Below are positions 43,325 through 53,884 of a stretch of DNA of 64,000 bases, piece by piece. How positions within the stretch are numbered: the stretch's first letter is position 1; every line of letters starts with the position of its first letter. The stretch comes from Prorocentrum cordatum. Taxonomy: Eukaryota > Sar > Dinophyceae > Prorocentrales > Prorocentraceae. The DNA lies in NCBI GenBank assembly GCA_963575745.1, contig CAUYUJ010000370.1, positions 230,001 to 294,000 on the forward strand, in the 5' to 3' direction. The notes under the pieces were generated by a model. It saw only the letters and a list, made by a program, of their open reading frames with translations, ran no database searches and was not told where the DNA came from. A program made the position numbers and the translations under genes.

Positions 43325-43550
43325 CGAACTCTATACGCCGAGGCTTTTTCTGGCCCTGCACTGAAACTCGCACAGGAAAGCGGATCCCAATGTACACGGG
43401 ATGCTGGTGTATACATGTTCGTCATTTCCCCCCAGAAAACGGGTGAACAACTATAGACCACACCACCCCGACGTCGTCCCTGACCCTTCAAAAGTCCAGG
43501 GATTGAAAAACAGCACGCCGCTGGTGATGTATACGTTCCAATTTCCGAAT
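43325..43550. mobile_element. dispersed element, family N, copy 2
   Basis: Aligns with 21765-21995, including CTGGTGTATACATG, CCACACCACCCC and AAAGTCCAGGGATTGAA. Confidence 0.6.
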
Positions 43551-44649
43551 GAGAGCACGAGGACCAGGAGGAGGACCGGACTGGACTACAGTGGGGCCGC
43601 TGACACAAGGAAGCCCCTGTTGGGCGCGGGCACAGGGACACAGGGAGGGCTAGAGGAGCAGCCATGGACGGACCCGAGGAACCTCCTTCCGATCCCAAGC
43701 TGTTCCTTATTTCAGCGACTTGACTGTATGATTCGGGCTCCAATGTCTCATAGAAAGGCAGAGCTACACGTGTGACGCCGTATCTACACCTGGCAGCTGT
43801 CTCGGGGCCTGCCAGGCGCACTAAAATCGCCTTTCACAACAGGCACCCGCTGGGAATAGGTGTGGGGAGGAAGCAGCGGCGGATGAGTCGGAGGAGAAGC
43901 AATCATGAGGAAGACGGAGGTGACGACCCTGACAAGCACGAGGATGGTGTGGACGACGACGGGAGAGGCGTGGACAGAGGTTGAGGCAACTTGAAGGGTG
44001 GAAGGAGGACGATGGTAGAGTAACAGGGAAGACGAATGATGGGCTTGAAAGGGGGTTGTGAGGGAGCTCGTACACACATATCAACACAGGTATGTATGTG
44101 TACATATATATGGATGTATACACATACATGTCTCAGTATCTCTGTCTCTCGCACATTATCTTCCCCCCTTGCCTCTTTTCCTCCCTCTCTCTCTCCATCT
44201 CTGTTGTGTGCATCTTTCTCTCTTTCTCTCCCATCTTGCAGTTACACAAAGCAAAACATCCGAGGACGCGCCGTTGCTTTCCCAAGGGGGGGGGGGTCCG
44301 TGACCCCTCCCTCCCCCCCCACCCTTTCCCTGGTCCATCGTCCCGGGCCCCCCCCCCCCTTTCTGATCGTCGTCCCTGGCGCTCCGAAGAGACCCCAATA
44401 AGCATCTCTGAGGACTCTGACCCACGTCAGCGTTGTCGTCGCGGCCGCCGCCGCCGCCGCCGTGGTCGTCGTCCCCCTTCAGGGTCGGCGGCACTGGCCA
44501 GAAGGCCTTCGCAATACGCCCCAACAAGGCGTATTTCACCACCACAGCTGGACTTCTTCGCAACACCATATCAAAACGAATTCCAAGATTCCTGGGAGGG
44601 TGTCGCTTCCCCGAGTCCAAAGAAGGACGGACCATCTTGGCACCTTTTG
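43551..44649. other. unassigned flank with purine and TATG-rich patches
   Basis: No gene recognised. ATGTATGTGTACATATATAT near 44090 is a small AT-rich patch, 44160-44230 is CT-rich, and 44280-44350 has G and C runs. The 44480-44520 segment resembles 14686-14715. Confidence 0.4.
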
Positions 44650-44654
44650 GGGCC
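44650..44654. repeat. target site duplication GGGCC (left)
   Basis: GGGCC directly before the left LTR matches GGGCC directly after the right LTR. Confidence 0.9.
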
Positions 44655-44778
44655 TGAAAGGAATGTATACGATCTGATGCCTTTTCATAGGGCTCTAAAT
44701 GAAACCTGAAATGGCTGCAGTTCAACTTCCCTCTACTCTGCCTCTCTACATGCTGCACTGGGGGTATAAATTCCCACA
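44655..44778 (-). repeat. 3' LTR of the copia element
   Basis: 124 bp, TGAAAGG...CCCACA on the plus strand. Differs from the other LTR at one position (GGCTCTA here, GGCCCTA there). Confidence 0.95.
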
Positions 44779-44790
44779 CTCCTCCTACAC
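44779..44790 (-). promoter_or_regulatory. polypurine tract
   Basis: On the minus strand GTGTAGGAGGAG abuts the 3' LTR, the expected place for the plus-strand primer. Confidence 0.8.
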
Positions 44791-47700
44791 CTAGGGCGAG
44801 CGGTTCCTCGCGCACGGTGTCTCTACGAAGCTTTCGGTAGTGGAGCGGGGATTCACGGAATTTTGCGGTTGAACCAACTTGGGCCCATTGCCGCTGATGT
44901 CAAAGAACATCGTTTTGCTCTTTTCTCTAGCTGGTGCTGCCGAGCCTGGCTCAAGCCATTCCTGTTCTTCCAACAGATTCAAATCAAGATGTTGATTCGA
45001 AATTTGCGGTGCTAGCTCGTGTCTTCCGCCTCGTGCGGCGTAGCCGAGCTTCTTGCAGAATTTGTCTAACTTTGGTCTGTCCAAGTACTTCGTCATGAGA
45101 TCTCCGGGGTTCTCGTGAGTGCCGATTTTTCGGATGACGAAATCATTGTTTGCGAGTCTCTCTTGAACCCACAAGTACTGGGTGTGAAGGTGTTTCGCTT
45201 TACCCAATCCTAGTCTGGATGCTATTCCTTTGCCTGCTGAGCTGTCTGTGCTCAGACGCCCTTTCACAACAAGACCAAAATCATATGCTAAAGACAAAGC
45301 TCCTAACAACACGCTTGCGCCCTTTACTATTCCGTAAAACTCTGCTTCTCCGGAGCTCAGTGCGATGACGCTTTGAGTGCTGCTCCAAGTTTTGTTTGCG
45401 TGTAGACCAAACATCAATGCGCCTCCGTTGGTGCTTTTTCTGGTTCTCAAACAACCTGCGTGGTCTGTGTCAACAAGCACATCAAAGAAAGAACAAGACT
45501 CTTGAAACGGATATTCTAGCACTAACCGTGGACGCCCTTTTAGATAGCGTGCGAGTCTTTTCATCTTGTTCCAATGTCCTACTGTTGGTTGTTGCATCCC
45601 TCGTGCCAACTCCTTTGCTGCGTATTGAATGTCACTACGGTCTTGTGCAATGTAGTTGATGCGCATGCACAGAGATCGGAACTTCGTAACCATGTCTGGA
45701 GAAAGTAACTTTAGATCGGTTTCTGAATCAAGTGACTCTTTCACACCAGGAGTGGAGCACGCCTTCGAGCGCTCATCCTGGATGCCACTGTCTCTAAGGA
45801 TTAATTCAACATGTCTTTGGTCACACTCGTACTCCAGACCGGCCGCGGTCCAAGACACGATCCGGTTAAGAATCCGGACACTTTTGTCGTCACCGTCTTC
45901 GGGTCCTAGCGTTGCTCGCACTTTAAGGGCAAGTGCTGACTCCAACGCGCCAGTGAGCCATTCAAGGCCATGATCGTCAGACGACGCTGTGAAATCATCG
46001 CCGTGCACTACTAATCTCACGTCCCGGGTGGGCTCGTAGAAAATGCACGGGCTCGACCTACCTTGAACGAATCCCGCCTGCGTTAAAACTTTCGTGTAAA
46101 ATCGTTCCCAGCCTTGCGCTGCATCTCTGGTGCCGTACATGCACCGGGCCAATTTGCCTACCATGCCGGGTTCGGCATCTTGTTCTGGAAGCTCGATGTA
46201 AACATCTCGTATAGCATCAGCGTGGAAATGCGCACGGACAGCATCGATGAACCTTATCTTCAACGGTTTTCCTGATTTGTGGACCTTCTGGGTTGCAACG
46301 TGGCTGAAAAGAAACTTCTTTGCCTCAAGTGGCGGTGTTGCCGCGAACAAATCGGTACGTTTGTCTCGTTTTACCTCTCTTGCAACTAATCGTGCTCGGA
46401 TCTCTGGGTTCTGATCGTCACCTTTGTTTACGATCACCCACCGGACCGAAATGGGAGGTTTTCCTGTCACCTCAAATGCCTCCGACCTGGGAATTTTGAC
46501 GTAGACCTGATGCTTTTTGTATTCGTTGATCTCTTTCAACATTGCTTCTTGCACTAATTGCGGGGGCAATTTAGCACCTGTGCTGTCATCGAATACTTCC
46601 TGCTCGGAACTCCACTCATCAAAATCAAAATGTGGTTCTTCACAACAAACGGTCCCTATTGAAAACGGGTAGGCTTTCCCGTCTGCCTTCAACTGCTCAC
46701 GCAACCCTCTCAAAACGGTTGCGTGGAGCCTCGGAGACAACAGTGCAGAAATGTGCATTTTTCGATCTAGCTGTGAACATTCACGGAAAATTGACGAAAA
46801 CTCACTTGACCTAGTCAACTCCGCTTTCAACTCAGACGCCAGATACGGGCTGTTCGTGACAAAACAAAACTGCCGATTCACATGTGCATGCGTGCGCGTT
46901 TGGCTTGGAATTGTGTGTGAAGTCTCACATTGCAACAGCGACTGCATTGCCGGATGCTTTGCCGAAGCTGCGCAATCCGGTTGCACGTCCAAGAAATACC
47001 TGCCACCATCTCTCTGCCTTGTGTACAAATCAACACAACCAGAAACGCGATCGCACATGCTCTTAAGGTTCCGGCCACTGCCGGCAGATGATGCGATCAA
47101 CAGCATCGGCATTTTTTCCTGGACGGTGGCATGAGCTGTTCTCAAATCGTGAGCAACACTGAAATCACACGTTCTGTTATTTACACATTGAGCACTAAAG
47201 TCTGACACAAAACCTGCACTTAAACCCAAATTACATGCAAGAGCAGATGCACGCGGAGCCTTAAACACTTCTCTAAAATTGCCAGTAGAAGCTAATCCAA
47301 AATTCTTGTAACATTGTGCGACACTACACAACTCATGTTTGGGTGCTTTTGAAAACGCTCTGATTGCCGGGTCCCCCGGCTCAGGCATTGGCGCGTCATT
47401 GGGCTCTTGGTTTGCCGGTTGCTGTGCAGAGCCGGACGAAGAGGATCCACCTGTATCCATTGGTTCCTCAAGAACGTCGCTTTTTCGCTTTTCTGTTGGG
47501 TTTGGTTTACTTACTTTGGCGCCGACTTGGGGATCTTCCACCAGAGGTCTTTTATCCCTTTGCTCATGTACTTCTATTTGTTCCGTTTTCGGCCTCTTGG
47601 CAGGAAGCGGTTCCTGATTGGATAGCCGCTGTGCCGCTTTACGGATTCGCTCTCTCCCCTCAGCTGTTTTCTCCAACTCTTTAACGATTCGTTTGCGACA

Positions 47701-49026
47701 TGTTTCGTCGTGCGCTACTGGCGCAGAGCCTGAAGCCTGCGCCTGGCAACCGGGACAAGTAGGAGTAAAACCGTATTTCTGCAAATCCTTCTGCAAAATG
47801 TACACACGACGATGGATGATTGACTGGTCCTCCTGCGGCGGTGCAGGCGGTGGGAGGTTTTCCTCCATCACCGGCTTGATCACTACAGCTCTCGGCATCA
47901 CATCTTGGTTTACTTCGCCTTCTGGCACTGGCTTCCAGGGGAGGCCCCGGAACGCCTTCAGGTGATCAAGGTTCCACTGCTCAGCAGGAGGTTTTCTCAT
48001 GATTGACCTCGCTGTGACAACACCGTCGGACGTTCCAATGTACGCTTCGTTGCTTGATTCTTTGATGCCTATGAAAATGCCGTCTGCCCATCGCGGCGCT
48101 AATTTTGCAAGCCTGCCGTTTTTCATCCTGGCCGGTTTGTAATGAACGCATTCTCCAAACGGAATCAAATCCCTGCGGAAGGGTTTGCCTTTGAGTGCCT
48201 GGTACGCTGTGCGGCCGTCGTGTCCTACTTGGAACCTCGTGATCAAGAACCCTGCGTGGTTTATCAACCATGGGAGAATGGGATGGCGATTGTCGAGTTC
48301 CGTTTTGTAATTCTCTTCAAGATGGCCTTTCAGGACACGAATTTGTCCTTCACACTCTTGGATTGCTTTTTCGATCGTTCCGTTCGATTGGTGCTCTCCA
48401 ACTGGGCTTTCCTCTGGAATCACCACGTCGAGGTTTGCTGCTGCCTTGACCTCGCGGCGAAGAGCCAGAATTGAAGCCTCTTGATCGCATTTCAAAATTA
48501 CTTTCTTATACCCTAACAAATCGAGATCATGCACAACCTGTTTTATTGGATACGGGTGCATTGCGCCTTTGCACGGAACCGTGTGTGAAAAAGTGGCTTT
48601 CGTTCCGTGACACCGTAAACAAATATTTGGCATTGTGCTCTCATCGTCTGGCATTCCCAAAAAGAAGTAATCCATTGAAACAGTGGGGATTTCGTGATCC
48701 TTTTCAAAACCACGTGCTCGGTGAAACAAACTCCTACCTTTTCCCCGGACGCAGTGCCGACACCAATTCCTATAGGGTAGATGCGTGGCGTTGTGCTCAT
48801 CAATCTCTTTTTGGGTCGGTTGCGCCGGAGCCTTGAGAACAGGTGCAGAGAGGTCTTCCGAGACGTCTACACCGGCATCGCCGTCATCAGCTAACGGGAA
48901 GTAAAGGTTTTGGGCCAAAACTGCTTGGGGCACACTGGGTGGCCCTTCAGGTGAAACGTTCTCTCCCTGAGGCCTTACGGGCTCAGACCCTGCCTGTGGA
49001 AAACTGGCTGGTCCGGCCCATCCGCC
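44791..49026 (-). CDS. copia Pol: integrase, reverse transcriptase, RNase H
   Basis: The frame is open from 49026 (after a TGA) to 44791; no ATG is needed because it overlaps the gag frame by about 50 bp in the -1 frame, so it is probably made by frameshifting. Numbering from the GTG at 48933 (1380 codons): integrase zinc site H47, H51, C58, C61; catalytic D88, D150 and E188 (HQSNGTIEKA). A long hydrophilic linker follows. Reverse transcriptase starts near 820 (VRWVIVNKGD), with VHGDDF as the catalytic Asp pair near 978. RNase H lies at about 1150-1285 (DTDHAGC, LSSGEAEFYG, STDSSAGKG, HTQYLWVQE). No internal stop. Makes the cDNA, removes RNA and inserts the copy. The integrase start, EHNATHLPYRNWCRHC, resembles dinoflagellate copia elements known to me. 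Confidence 0.95.
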   Translation of the reverse strand, partial: GGWAGPASFPQAGSEPVRPQGENVSPEGPPSVPQAVLAQNLYFPLADDGDAGVDVSEDLSAPVLKAPAQPTQKEIDEHNATHLPYRNWCRHCVRGKGRSLFHRARGFEKDHEIPTVSMDYFFLGMPDDESTMPNICLRCHGTKATFSHTVPCKGAMHPYPIKQVVHDLDLLGYKKVILKCDQEASILALRREVKAAANLDVVIPEESPVGEHQSNGTIEKAIQECEGQIRVLKGHLEENYKTELDNRHPILPWLINHAGFLITRFQVGHDGRTAYQALKGKPFRRDLIPFGECVHYKPARMKNGRLAKLAPRWADGIFIGIKESSNEAYIGTSDGVVTARSIMRKPPAEQWNLDHLKAFRGLPWKPVPEGEVNQDVMPRAVVIKPVMEENLPPPAPPQEDQSIIHRRVYILQKDLQKYGFTPTCPGCQAQASGSAPVAHDETCRKRIVKELEKTAEGRERIRKAAQRLSNQEPLPAKRPKTEQIEVHEQRDKRPLVEDPQVGAKVSKPNPTEKRKSDVLEEPMDTGGSSSSGSAQQPANQEPNDAPMPEPGDPAIRAFSKAPKHELCSVAQCYKNFGLASTGNFREVFKAPRASALACNLGLSAGFVSDFSAQCVNNRTCDFSVAHDLRTAHATVQEKMPMLLIASSAGSGRNLKSMCDRVSGCVDLYTRQRDGGRYFLDVQPDCAASAKHPAMQSLLQCETSHTIPSQTRTHAHVNRQFCFVTNSPYLASELKAELTRSSEFSSIFRECSQLDRKMHISALLSPRLHATVLRGLREQLKADGKAYPFSIGTVCCEEPHFDFDEWSSEQEVFDDSTGAKLPPQLVQEAMLKEINEYKKHQVYVKIPRSEAFEVTGKPPISVRWVIVNKGDDQNPEIRARLVAREVKRDKRTDLFAATPPLEAKKFLFSHVATQKVHKSGKPLKIRFIDAVRAHFHADAIRDVYIELPEQDAEPGMVGKLARCMYGTRDAAQGWERFYTKVLTQAGFVQGRSSPCIFYEPTRDVRLVVHGDDFTASSDDHGLEWLTGALESALALKVRATLGPEDGDDKSVRILNRIVSWTAAGLEYECDQRHVELILRDSGIQDERSKACSTPGVKESLDSETDLKLLSPDMVTKFRSLCMRINYIAQDRSDIQYAAKELARGMQQPTVGHWNKMKRLARYLKGRPRLVLEYPFQESCSFFDVLVDTDHAGCLRTRKSTNGGALMFGLHANKTWSSTQSVIALSSGEAEFYGIVKGASVLLGALSLAYDFGLVVKGRLSTDSSAGKGIASRLGLGKAKHLHTQYLWVQERLANNDFVIRKIGTHENPGDLMTKYLDRPKLDKFCKKLGYAARGGRHELAPQISNQHLDLNLLEEQEWLEPGSAAPAREKSKTMFFDISGNGPKLVQPQNSVNPRSTTESFVETPCARNRSP

Positions 49027-50990
49027 TCAGCCGGGGCAAGAGACGGTGCATCCGCCATTTCTTCGAGTGATGGCGGCACGACCCAAGCTTTCATTTTGTA
49101 AGTGCCGTTTTCTTCGACCAGTGGGATGATCTCTGATGGATTGTATTTGTTTTGAATGTAACTCTCATCGTCAAACACAACTTTGTATCCTTTCCGTTGG
49201 ATTGAGGATACTGCCAACAAAGGCTTGTCAACGTCTGCAACATGAAGTTGAACTTTCTTTATCAAGCCGTTTTCTGTGATGATGTTTGGCGATCTCTCTC
49301 CTAGGTCGGGTACGACCTCACCGTTGGCAACAGTGTAGCGCACTCCTGACCTGGATTCCTGGTTTGGGGCCATGCGGTACTCAGTGGCGCAATCTTTGGG
49401 AATAACTGGCACGGAAGCGCCGGAGTCTACAGTGATCCATTTTTCATGGATGGGGAACAAAGGCTGCCTCCGACCACCTACTTCCGTCCACCATTTGGGG
49501 CCCTCGGGGACCAAAAGATTCAAGGTACCAGCTTCGATTCCCGACAACTCGAAACCACCAAGGGGCTGACCACTTGCATCGTAGATGATGGGGCCCTGCC
49601 TTGGCAAAGCCTGTTGCGACCCACTCCATGTTTGCGACTGCTGCGACTGCCAACGGTTAAACATGTCGTGCATGAATGTTTGGAACCCTTGACTGTCGCC
49701 ATTGGGATTCTGTGCAACGTCGAACTCATTGAAACCTTTCCTCTGGAAACATTTTGACTCCGGGTGATTCGTTTTTCCGCAAAACTTACATGGGGGATAA
49801 GATCCAAAACCTTTCCCTTTCGAGCTCCAGCTGTTGGATTTGTCACCTTTGCTGCTGGATTTCTTCCCTGAGCCCTTGTCTGGATGCTGCGGAGGTTGCC
49901 CTGCAGAGCCTCCCTGTGAGTTCCAACTGTTGCTTCCGCTTCTTCCACCTTTTCCGCCGTACTTCCCACCGGGAGTGCCGGTCTTACCTTTACCGGTTCC
50001 CTTACCTTTGGAGTCGCGCCAATAACATTCATGAGCCTTGTGGTTTGTTTTGCCACAGATGGAACAACCTTTGCCTCCAGTTTTGCCGTCTTTGCCGACA
50101 TAGCCGAGATCCATCGGAGTGCCTCGGGTGTCAGCGTTGACATGTTTTGTTTCCAAGTACGACATGATTTCTTCACGTACATCCAAATAATCATCAAACT
50201 TCGACTGGTTTAGGTTCAAATGGTTTTGAAGACCTTCGGGGCACATGGTGACTAAAATTCCGGACTTGATGTCGTCATCTAGTTTCTTTTGGGTCTTGTT
50301 TTCGTAGGTGCGTAGTTTCTCTTCCCACTGCTCAATGCTAGAAGACAAATCCTGGATCTTAAACTGGCCGGGCTGCAGAATCGAACTCATTAGGGCACGC
50401 TTGCGTTGACCGGTGTGCGGGTCGAAACGGCGACACAACTTCCGCCAAGCTTCCAGACCGTGGTCAGCTAATGTGTTTTTGACAATGTCGCACGTTTCGC
50501 CGTCCGTCATCTGTGCAAGGGTGGTGTACAACTGGGTTGAGAAATCTACTGCGTCAGGAAACTGCGCAACAAGATTTTGAACCATTGCACTCGAGATTAC
50601 ATTCTGCTGCTCTTCAGCCCAATCCATCAAAGCACGGGCGGTTCGGAAAACAGAAGACACAAAGTTCTTAAACTTGAAACTGAAATTCGACCATTTCTTC
50701 ATGTCGCTATCGAAATTGTTTGGTTTACCTATTCCTTTGTTGTCAACTAATGATTTCACGCTGCGCGAAGATAATGCTACACTCTCAAATGTCTGTTGCA
50801 GGGTGCTTTGCATTGCCTGCACTGCTGCTTGATGTTGCTGCTGCATCCTCTGCATGTTTTGATCATGGGTCTGCTGCATCTGTTGCATGTTCGCATTCTG
50901 AGTTTGCAGCTGCTGCATCAACTGATTGATCTGCTGATCTTTCTGCTGTAATCCATCGATCAACTGCTGAATTTGCTCCTGGGACGCCAT
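48975..50990 (-). CDS. copia Gag with protease
   Basis: The ATG at 50990 (MASQEQ) is preferred; the frame extends upstream only through a GTG at 51008. TAA at 48975. The protein has a Gln-rich coiled-coil-like N-terminus (QQ repeats over about 60 residues), a Gag body, and two CCHC zinc knuckles, CSICGKTNHKAHEC and CKFCGKTNHPESKC, separated by a Gly/Ser/Lys-rich linker. It ends with an aspartic protease bearing VDSGAS (D-S/T-G). Gag coats the RNA and forms the particle; the protease matures it. Here protease belongs to the gag frame, and Pol begins with integrase in the -1 frame. No disabling change seen. Confidence 0.95.
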   Translation of the reverse strand: MASQEQIQQLIDGLQQKDQQINQLMQQLQTQNANMQQMQQTHDQNMQRMQQQHQAAVQAMQSTLQQTFESVALSSRSVKSLVDNKGIGKPNNFDSDMKKWSNFSFKFKNFVSSVFRTARALMDWAEEQQNVISSAMVQNLVAQFPDAVDFSTQLYTTLAQMTDGETCDIVKNTLADHGLEAWRKLCRRFDPHTGQRKRALMSSILQPGQFKIQDLSSSIEQWEEKLRTYENKTQKKLDDDIKSGILVTMCPEGLQNHLNLNQSKFDDYLDVREEIMSYLETKHVNADTRGTPMDLGYVGKDGKTGGKGCSICGKTNHKAHECYWRDSKGKGTGKGKTGTPGGKYGGKGGRSGSNSWNSQGGSAGQPPQHPDKGSGKKSSSKGDKSNSWSSKGKGFGSYPPCKFCGKTNHPESKCFQRKGFNEFDVAQNPNGDSQGFQTFMHDMFNRWQSQQSQTWSGSQQALPRQGPIIYDASGQPLGGFELSGIEAGTLNLLVPEGPKWWTEVGGRRQPLFPIHEKWITVDSGASVPVIPKDCATEYRMAPNQESRSGVRYTVANGEVVPDLGERSPNIITENGLIKKVQLHVADVDKPLLAVSSIQRKGYKVVFDDESYIQNKYNPSEIIPLVEENGTYKMKAWVVPPSLEEMADAPSLAPAEADGPDQPVFHRQGLSP

Positions 50991-51079
50991 TCGTAATTGC
51001 AGAGCCACGTTTACTTAGTGGATGCTCCTCCTTGGATCGATATCGAAGTCGAGATCGAGAACACGAGTGGACAAGCCTA

Positions 51080-51092
51080 GCTCACGCTACCA
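51080..51092 (-). promoter_or_regulatory. primer-binding site
   Basis: Directly after the 5' LTR the minus strand reads TGGTAGCGTGAGC. The leading TGGTAGC complements a tRNA 3' end of the type GCTACCA (as in many initiator tRNAs); the exact tRNA is not determined. Confidence 0.75.
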
Positions 51093-51216
51093 TGAAAGGA
51101 ATGTATACGATCTGATGCCTTTTCATAGGGCCCTAAATGAAACCTGAAATGGCTGCAGTTCAACTTCCCTCTACTCTGCCTCTCTACATGCTGCACTGGG
51201 GGTATAAATTCCCACA
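51093..51216 (-). repeat. 5' LTR of the copia element
   Basis: 124 bp, TG...CA; 123 of 124 positions equal the 3' LTR by my reading. It must contain the element's promoter. Confidence 0.95.
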
Positions 51217-51221
51217 GGGCC
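51217..51221. repeat. target site duplication GGGCC (right)
   Basis: Matches 44650-44654. Confidence 0.9.
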
Positions 51222-51430
51222 ATCTTGCAGCCATATTTCCCCTCTTGGGCTGTTTTGGGCTCTTCTGGGGCCGTCGTGGTCCTTCTTGGGACATCTCGGG
51301 GCGCTTGTGGGCTGTGGCTGGCTGATTGGGGAGCCTTCTTGGGCCGTGTTGGCTCCTCTGGACATCCTCCTGGGTCCTCTTGGGGCAATCGCGGGAAACC
51401 TTGCGACCCTCTTGGGGTCCTCTTCAGGCT
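51222..51430. repeat. 9-bp-motif repeat fragment (reverse orientation)
   Basis: CTTGGGGC/CTCTTGGG words, the complement of the motif at 4.4-6.1 kb; the copia element inserted at its edge. Confidence 0.65.
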
Positions 51431-51850
51431 CTGTTTGACAAGTACACATATATTAATGGCTTGAGTTGCGTTCTTTGAGGCAGACGGGATCCAACACACA
51501 CGGACACAAACCAATAATGAGTTACATGAGGATGATTTTGCTTACAAGAGTTTGGGCGGCAAGACGGTCCTCTCAGGGTCTTGATGCGGCCTCTCGGGGC
51601 CGGCTTGCCGATTCATCATAGCCTCTTGGGCTTGGGCTTTCTGGGGCTCCCTCTGAACTCGTGCGGGAGCCCTCTTGAGACGTGTAGGCGGGCAGTCGGG
51701 CCGTCTGTAGGGCTCGTGGAGCCTCCCGAAAGAGCGCGGGGGGAGCTCCGGGGAAGCCCACGACATGGAGGGTCCCGCGTGCCCTCTGGGGGGAGCCGCG
51801 GGGGGGCGGGAAGCCTGCGGCCTCGGGGCGACTTTCGTGCACAGGATACA
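51431..51850. other. unassigned
   Basis: Degraded 9-bp-motif words (CTCTTGGG at about 51605 and 51670) but no clear gene or element. Confidence 0.4.
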
Positions 51851-51854
51851 CCGG

Positions 51855-51900
51855 ACGAGGAGGAGGAGGAGGAGGAGGAGGAGGAGGAGGAGGAGGAGGA

Positions 51901-51931
<31 letters not shown>

Positions 51932-51968
51932 GAGGGGGAGGAGGAGGAGGAGGAGGAGGAGGAGGGAG
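51855..51968. repeat. (GGA)n tract
   Basis: GGA microsatellite with GGGG interruptions. Confidence 0.95.
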
Positions 51969-52489
51969 GGCGAGCGGCCCTCGAGGAAGGCGCCGCCGGG
52001 CGCGCCGCGCCCTCAACGCTTTCCTTGCTGAAGGCAAGGGTCGGGGGCAGAGGGTGGGGGGGTGCTACTTTAGTCGAGTGCGCATACGAATAAGCAGATT
52101 CTTATCCCCCCCCCCTCCCCTTCCCCCGCTGTTGCCCCCCTCCATCCCCGCGCACTCCACAAGCCAGGGATAGGAGAGGAGCAGAAGGTGCAGTGAACGG
52201 GGTGGGGATGCAGGGCAGCAGGAGTAAAGAGGAAGGAGGAAGGAAGGGGACGAGGGTGGAAGAGGTCGGCAAGTGTGTGAACGAACACGGAAATGAGGAA
52301 CATGAGGGAGATGACGAGGAAGAGGAGGATGACGAGTAGGAATACGGATGGGGAGGATGAGGCTGAGCAAAAATGAGGACAGTGAAGATTAGCATGGAGA
52401 ATGCGTGGGAGGAAGGAATGTTGGGGGTGGGCATCTGGGAGGCTCCTCATCTTCCTCTTCCACCGTCTCCTCCTTTCTTCCTCCTCCTC

Positions 52490-52587
52490 CTCATCATCAT
52501 CATCAGCATCGTCAGCATCGCCAGCATCGTCAGCATCGTCAGCATCGTCAGCATCAGCATCAGCATCAGCATCAGCATCAGCATCAG

Positions 52588-52640
<53 letters not shown>

Positions 52641-52650
52641 CCACCACTCT
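52490..52650. repeat. (TCA)n/(CAGCAT)n tract
   Basis: CATCGTCAG and CATCAG units change into pure ATC repeats. Confidence 0.95.
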
Positions 52651-52757
52651 TCTCTGTCTGTAGGCTGCCTTGGAGCCCTAAACGCCGGCAGTTGGGGTCC
52701 TCCTGTGCCCCACTCAGGACGATATGTCATGGTTGGGCAATCTTGGAGCCTCGTTCT

Positions 52758-52927
52758 CGGGGATGGACAGACCTCCCTTTAGCAAAACGTGGTTTAGTGA
52801 ATGCGACCTGAGGCCCAAACCTGGCGGGCGCAAGCCTGGGAAATAACGGCCGCGGCGCCCTCTCGAGAACCGAAAACGGACAATTCACTAATCGACGTGT
52901 CACTGTCGGGGGTTCTGTCCACCCCCG
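52758..52927. mobile_element. TIR element, family G, copy 2
   Basis: CGGGGATGGACAGACC at the left, GGGGGTTCTGTCCACCCCCG at the right; 170 bp, almost identical to copy 3 (only a few differences seen). Confidence 0.93.
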
Positions 52928-53249
52928 ACGTTCGGACATTTTTAGAACTCGCGGGGCCGCCTTGGACCTTTCCGTGGACACCTCCTGGCGCGGGCGGGCC
53001 GTGGCCACCTTGCACCGCCTTGGGGCCCCCACGGGCCGCCACAGGGCCCCTCCGGAGGCCTTCCTGGCCTGGGCCGTCCTGGGCCATGGGGCCCCCTCCA
53101 GGCCCCCATTGATCGCTCATCGGCCGCAGTGGATTACGTCGTGCAAGGGGAACCTAAGCAGCAAAAATACACTAGAACACACGCTTGCCGAATCGATGTC
53201 GGAAGGTTGAGCAGGGACCGACCGTCCCGGCATTCCCATAGTCCTACCA

Positions 53250-53330
53250 CGAAGTGTTCTTAGAACCCAGAAGTGTTCTTAGAACAAAAACGACGTTCTT
53301 AGACCATAAACCCGACGCCACAAAACAGGA
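53250..53330. repeat. short direct repeats
   Basis: AGTGTTCTTAGAAC and related GTTCTTAGA words occur three times (near 53257, 53272, 53293). Confidence 0.7.
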
Positions 53331-53439
53331 CAGTCCCAGCCAGAAATGCCCTAAGAACATCCCGCGGGAACCACAGAAGGCTCTTGGAACATTGTTTGGC
53401 AGGACCATGGGCACGCCAGGACGCTTCGCCACTGCTTGA

Positions 53440-53880
53440 AAGGGGGCGTGCTCGGTGTGGGCGGCCCCTTCCGCAGGACATCGAGCACGGCGAGGCACGG
53501 CAAAGCACGCCACGCCGTGCGGGCACGGCGCACCTCTCGCACTCTGCGCCTCCGGCGAGGCACGGCGCGCGGACCACGGCACGCCACGGCGTGCATCTCT
53601 CTGCACCGCCTGGGCAGCGGCACGGCAGCGGCACCCTGCAGCACGGCAGGGCACGGCAGGGCACGCTCCTCGCACCCCTGAGCCCGAGCGCGCGGCGCGG
53701 CACGATTCCCGCCTTCTAGGACCTGGGCGCGGCACGGCACACGGGCATGGCAGCGTGCGGGGACGGCACGGCACGCTGCATCCCTCGCGCCCCAGGGAGC
53801 GGCGCCTTCCTCTCCGACGCCTGGGCATGGTGCGGCACACAGCTCGCATGCTAAAGCCAACGCGCGGACGGCACGGCACG
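53440..53880. repeat. GGCACGGCA-type degenerate repeat, part 1
   Basis: Short CACGGCACG words throughout; continues after G copy 3. Confidence 0.85.
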
Positions 53881-53884
53881 TATC

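Larger units (their letters stand above)
44655..51216 (-). mobile_element. complete Ty1/copia LTR retrotransposon
   Basis: 6562 bp, read on the minus strand: 5' LTR, primer-binding site, gag-protease frame, integrase-RT-RNase H frame, polypurine tract, 3' LTR. The order integrase before reverse transcriptase defines Ty1/copia. The two 124-bp LTRs (TG...CA) differ at one base by my reading, both frames are uninterrupted, and a 5-bp GGGCC duplication flanks the element, so it is a recent and possibly still active insertion. Such elements replicate through cytoplasmic virus-like particles; this is family knowledge. It sits in sequence related to the 9-bp-motif repeats. Confidence 0.97.

Noticed and set aside
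44791-48933. Starting Pol at the GTG at 48933
   Set aside because: That is only an alternative-start codon; the frame is open back to 49026 and overlaps gag, so frameshifted translation is more likely.
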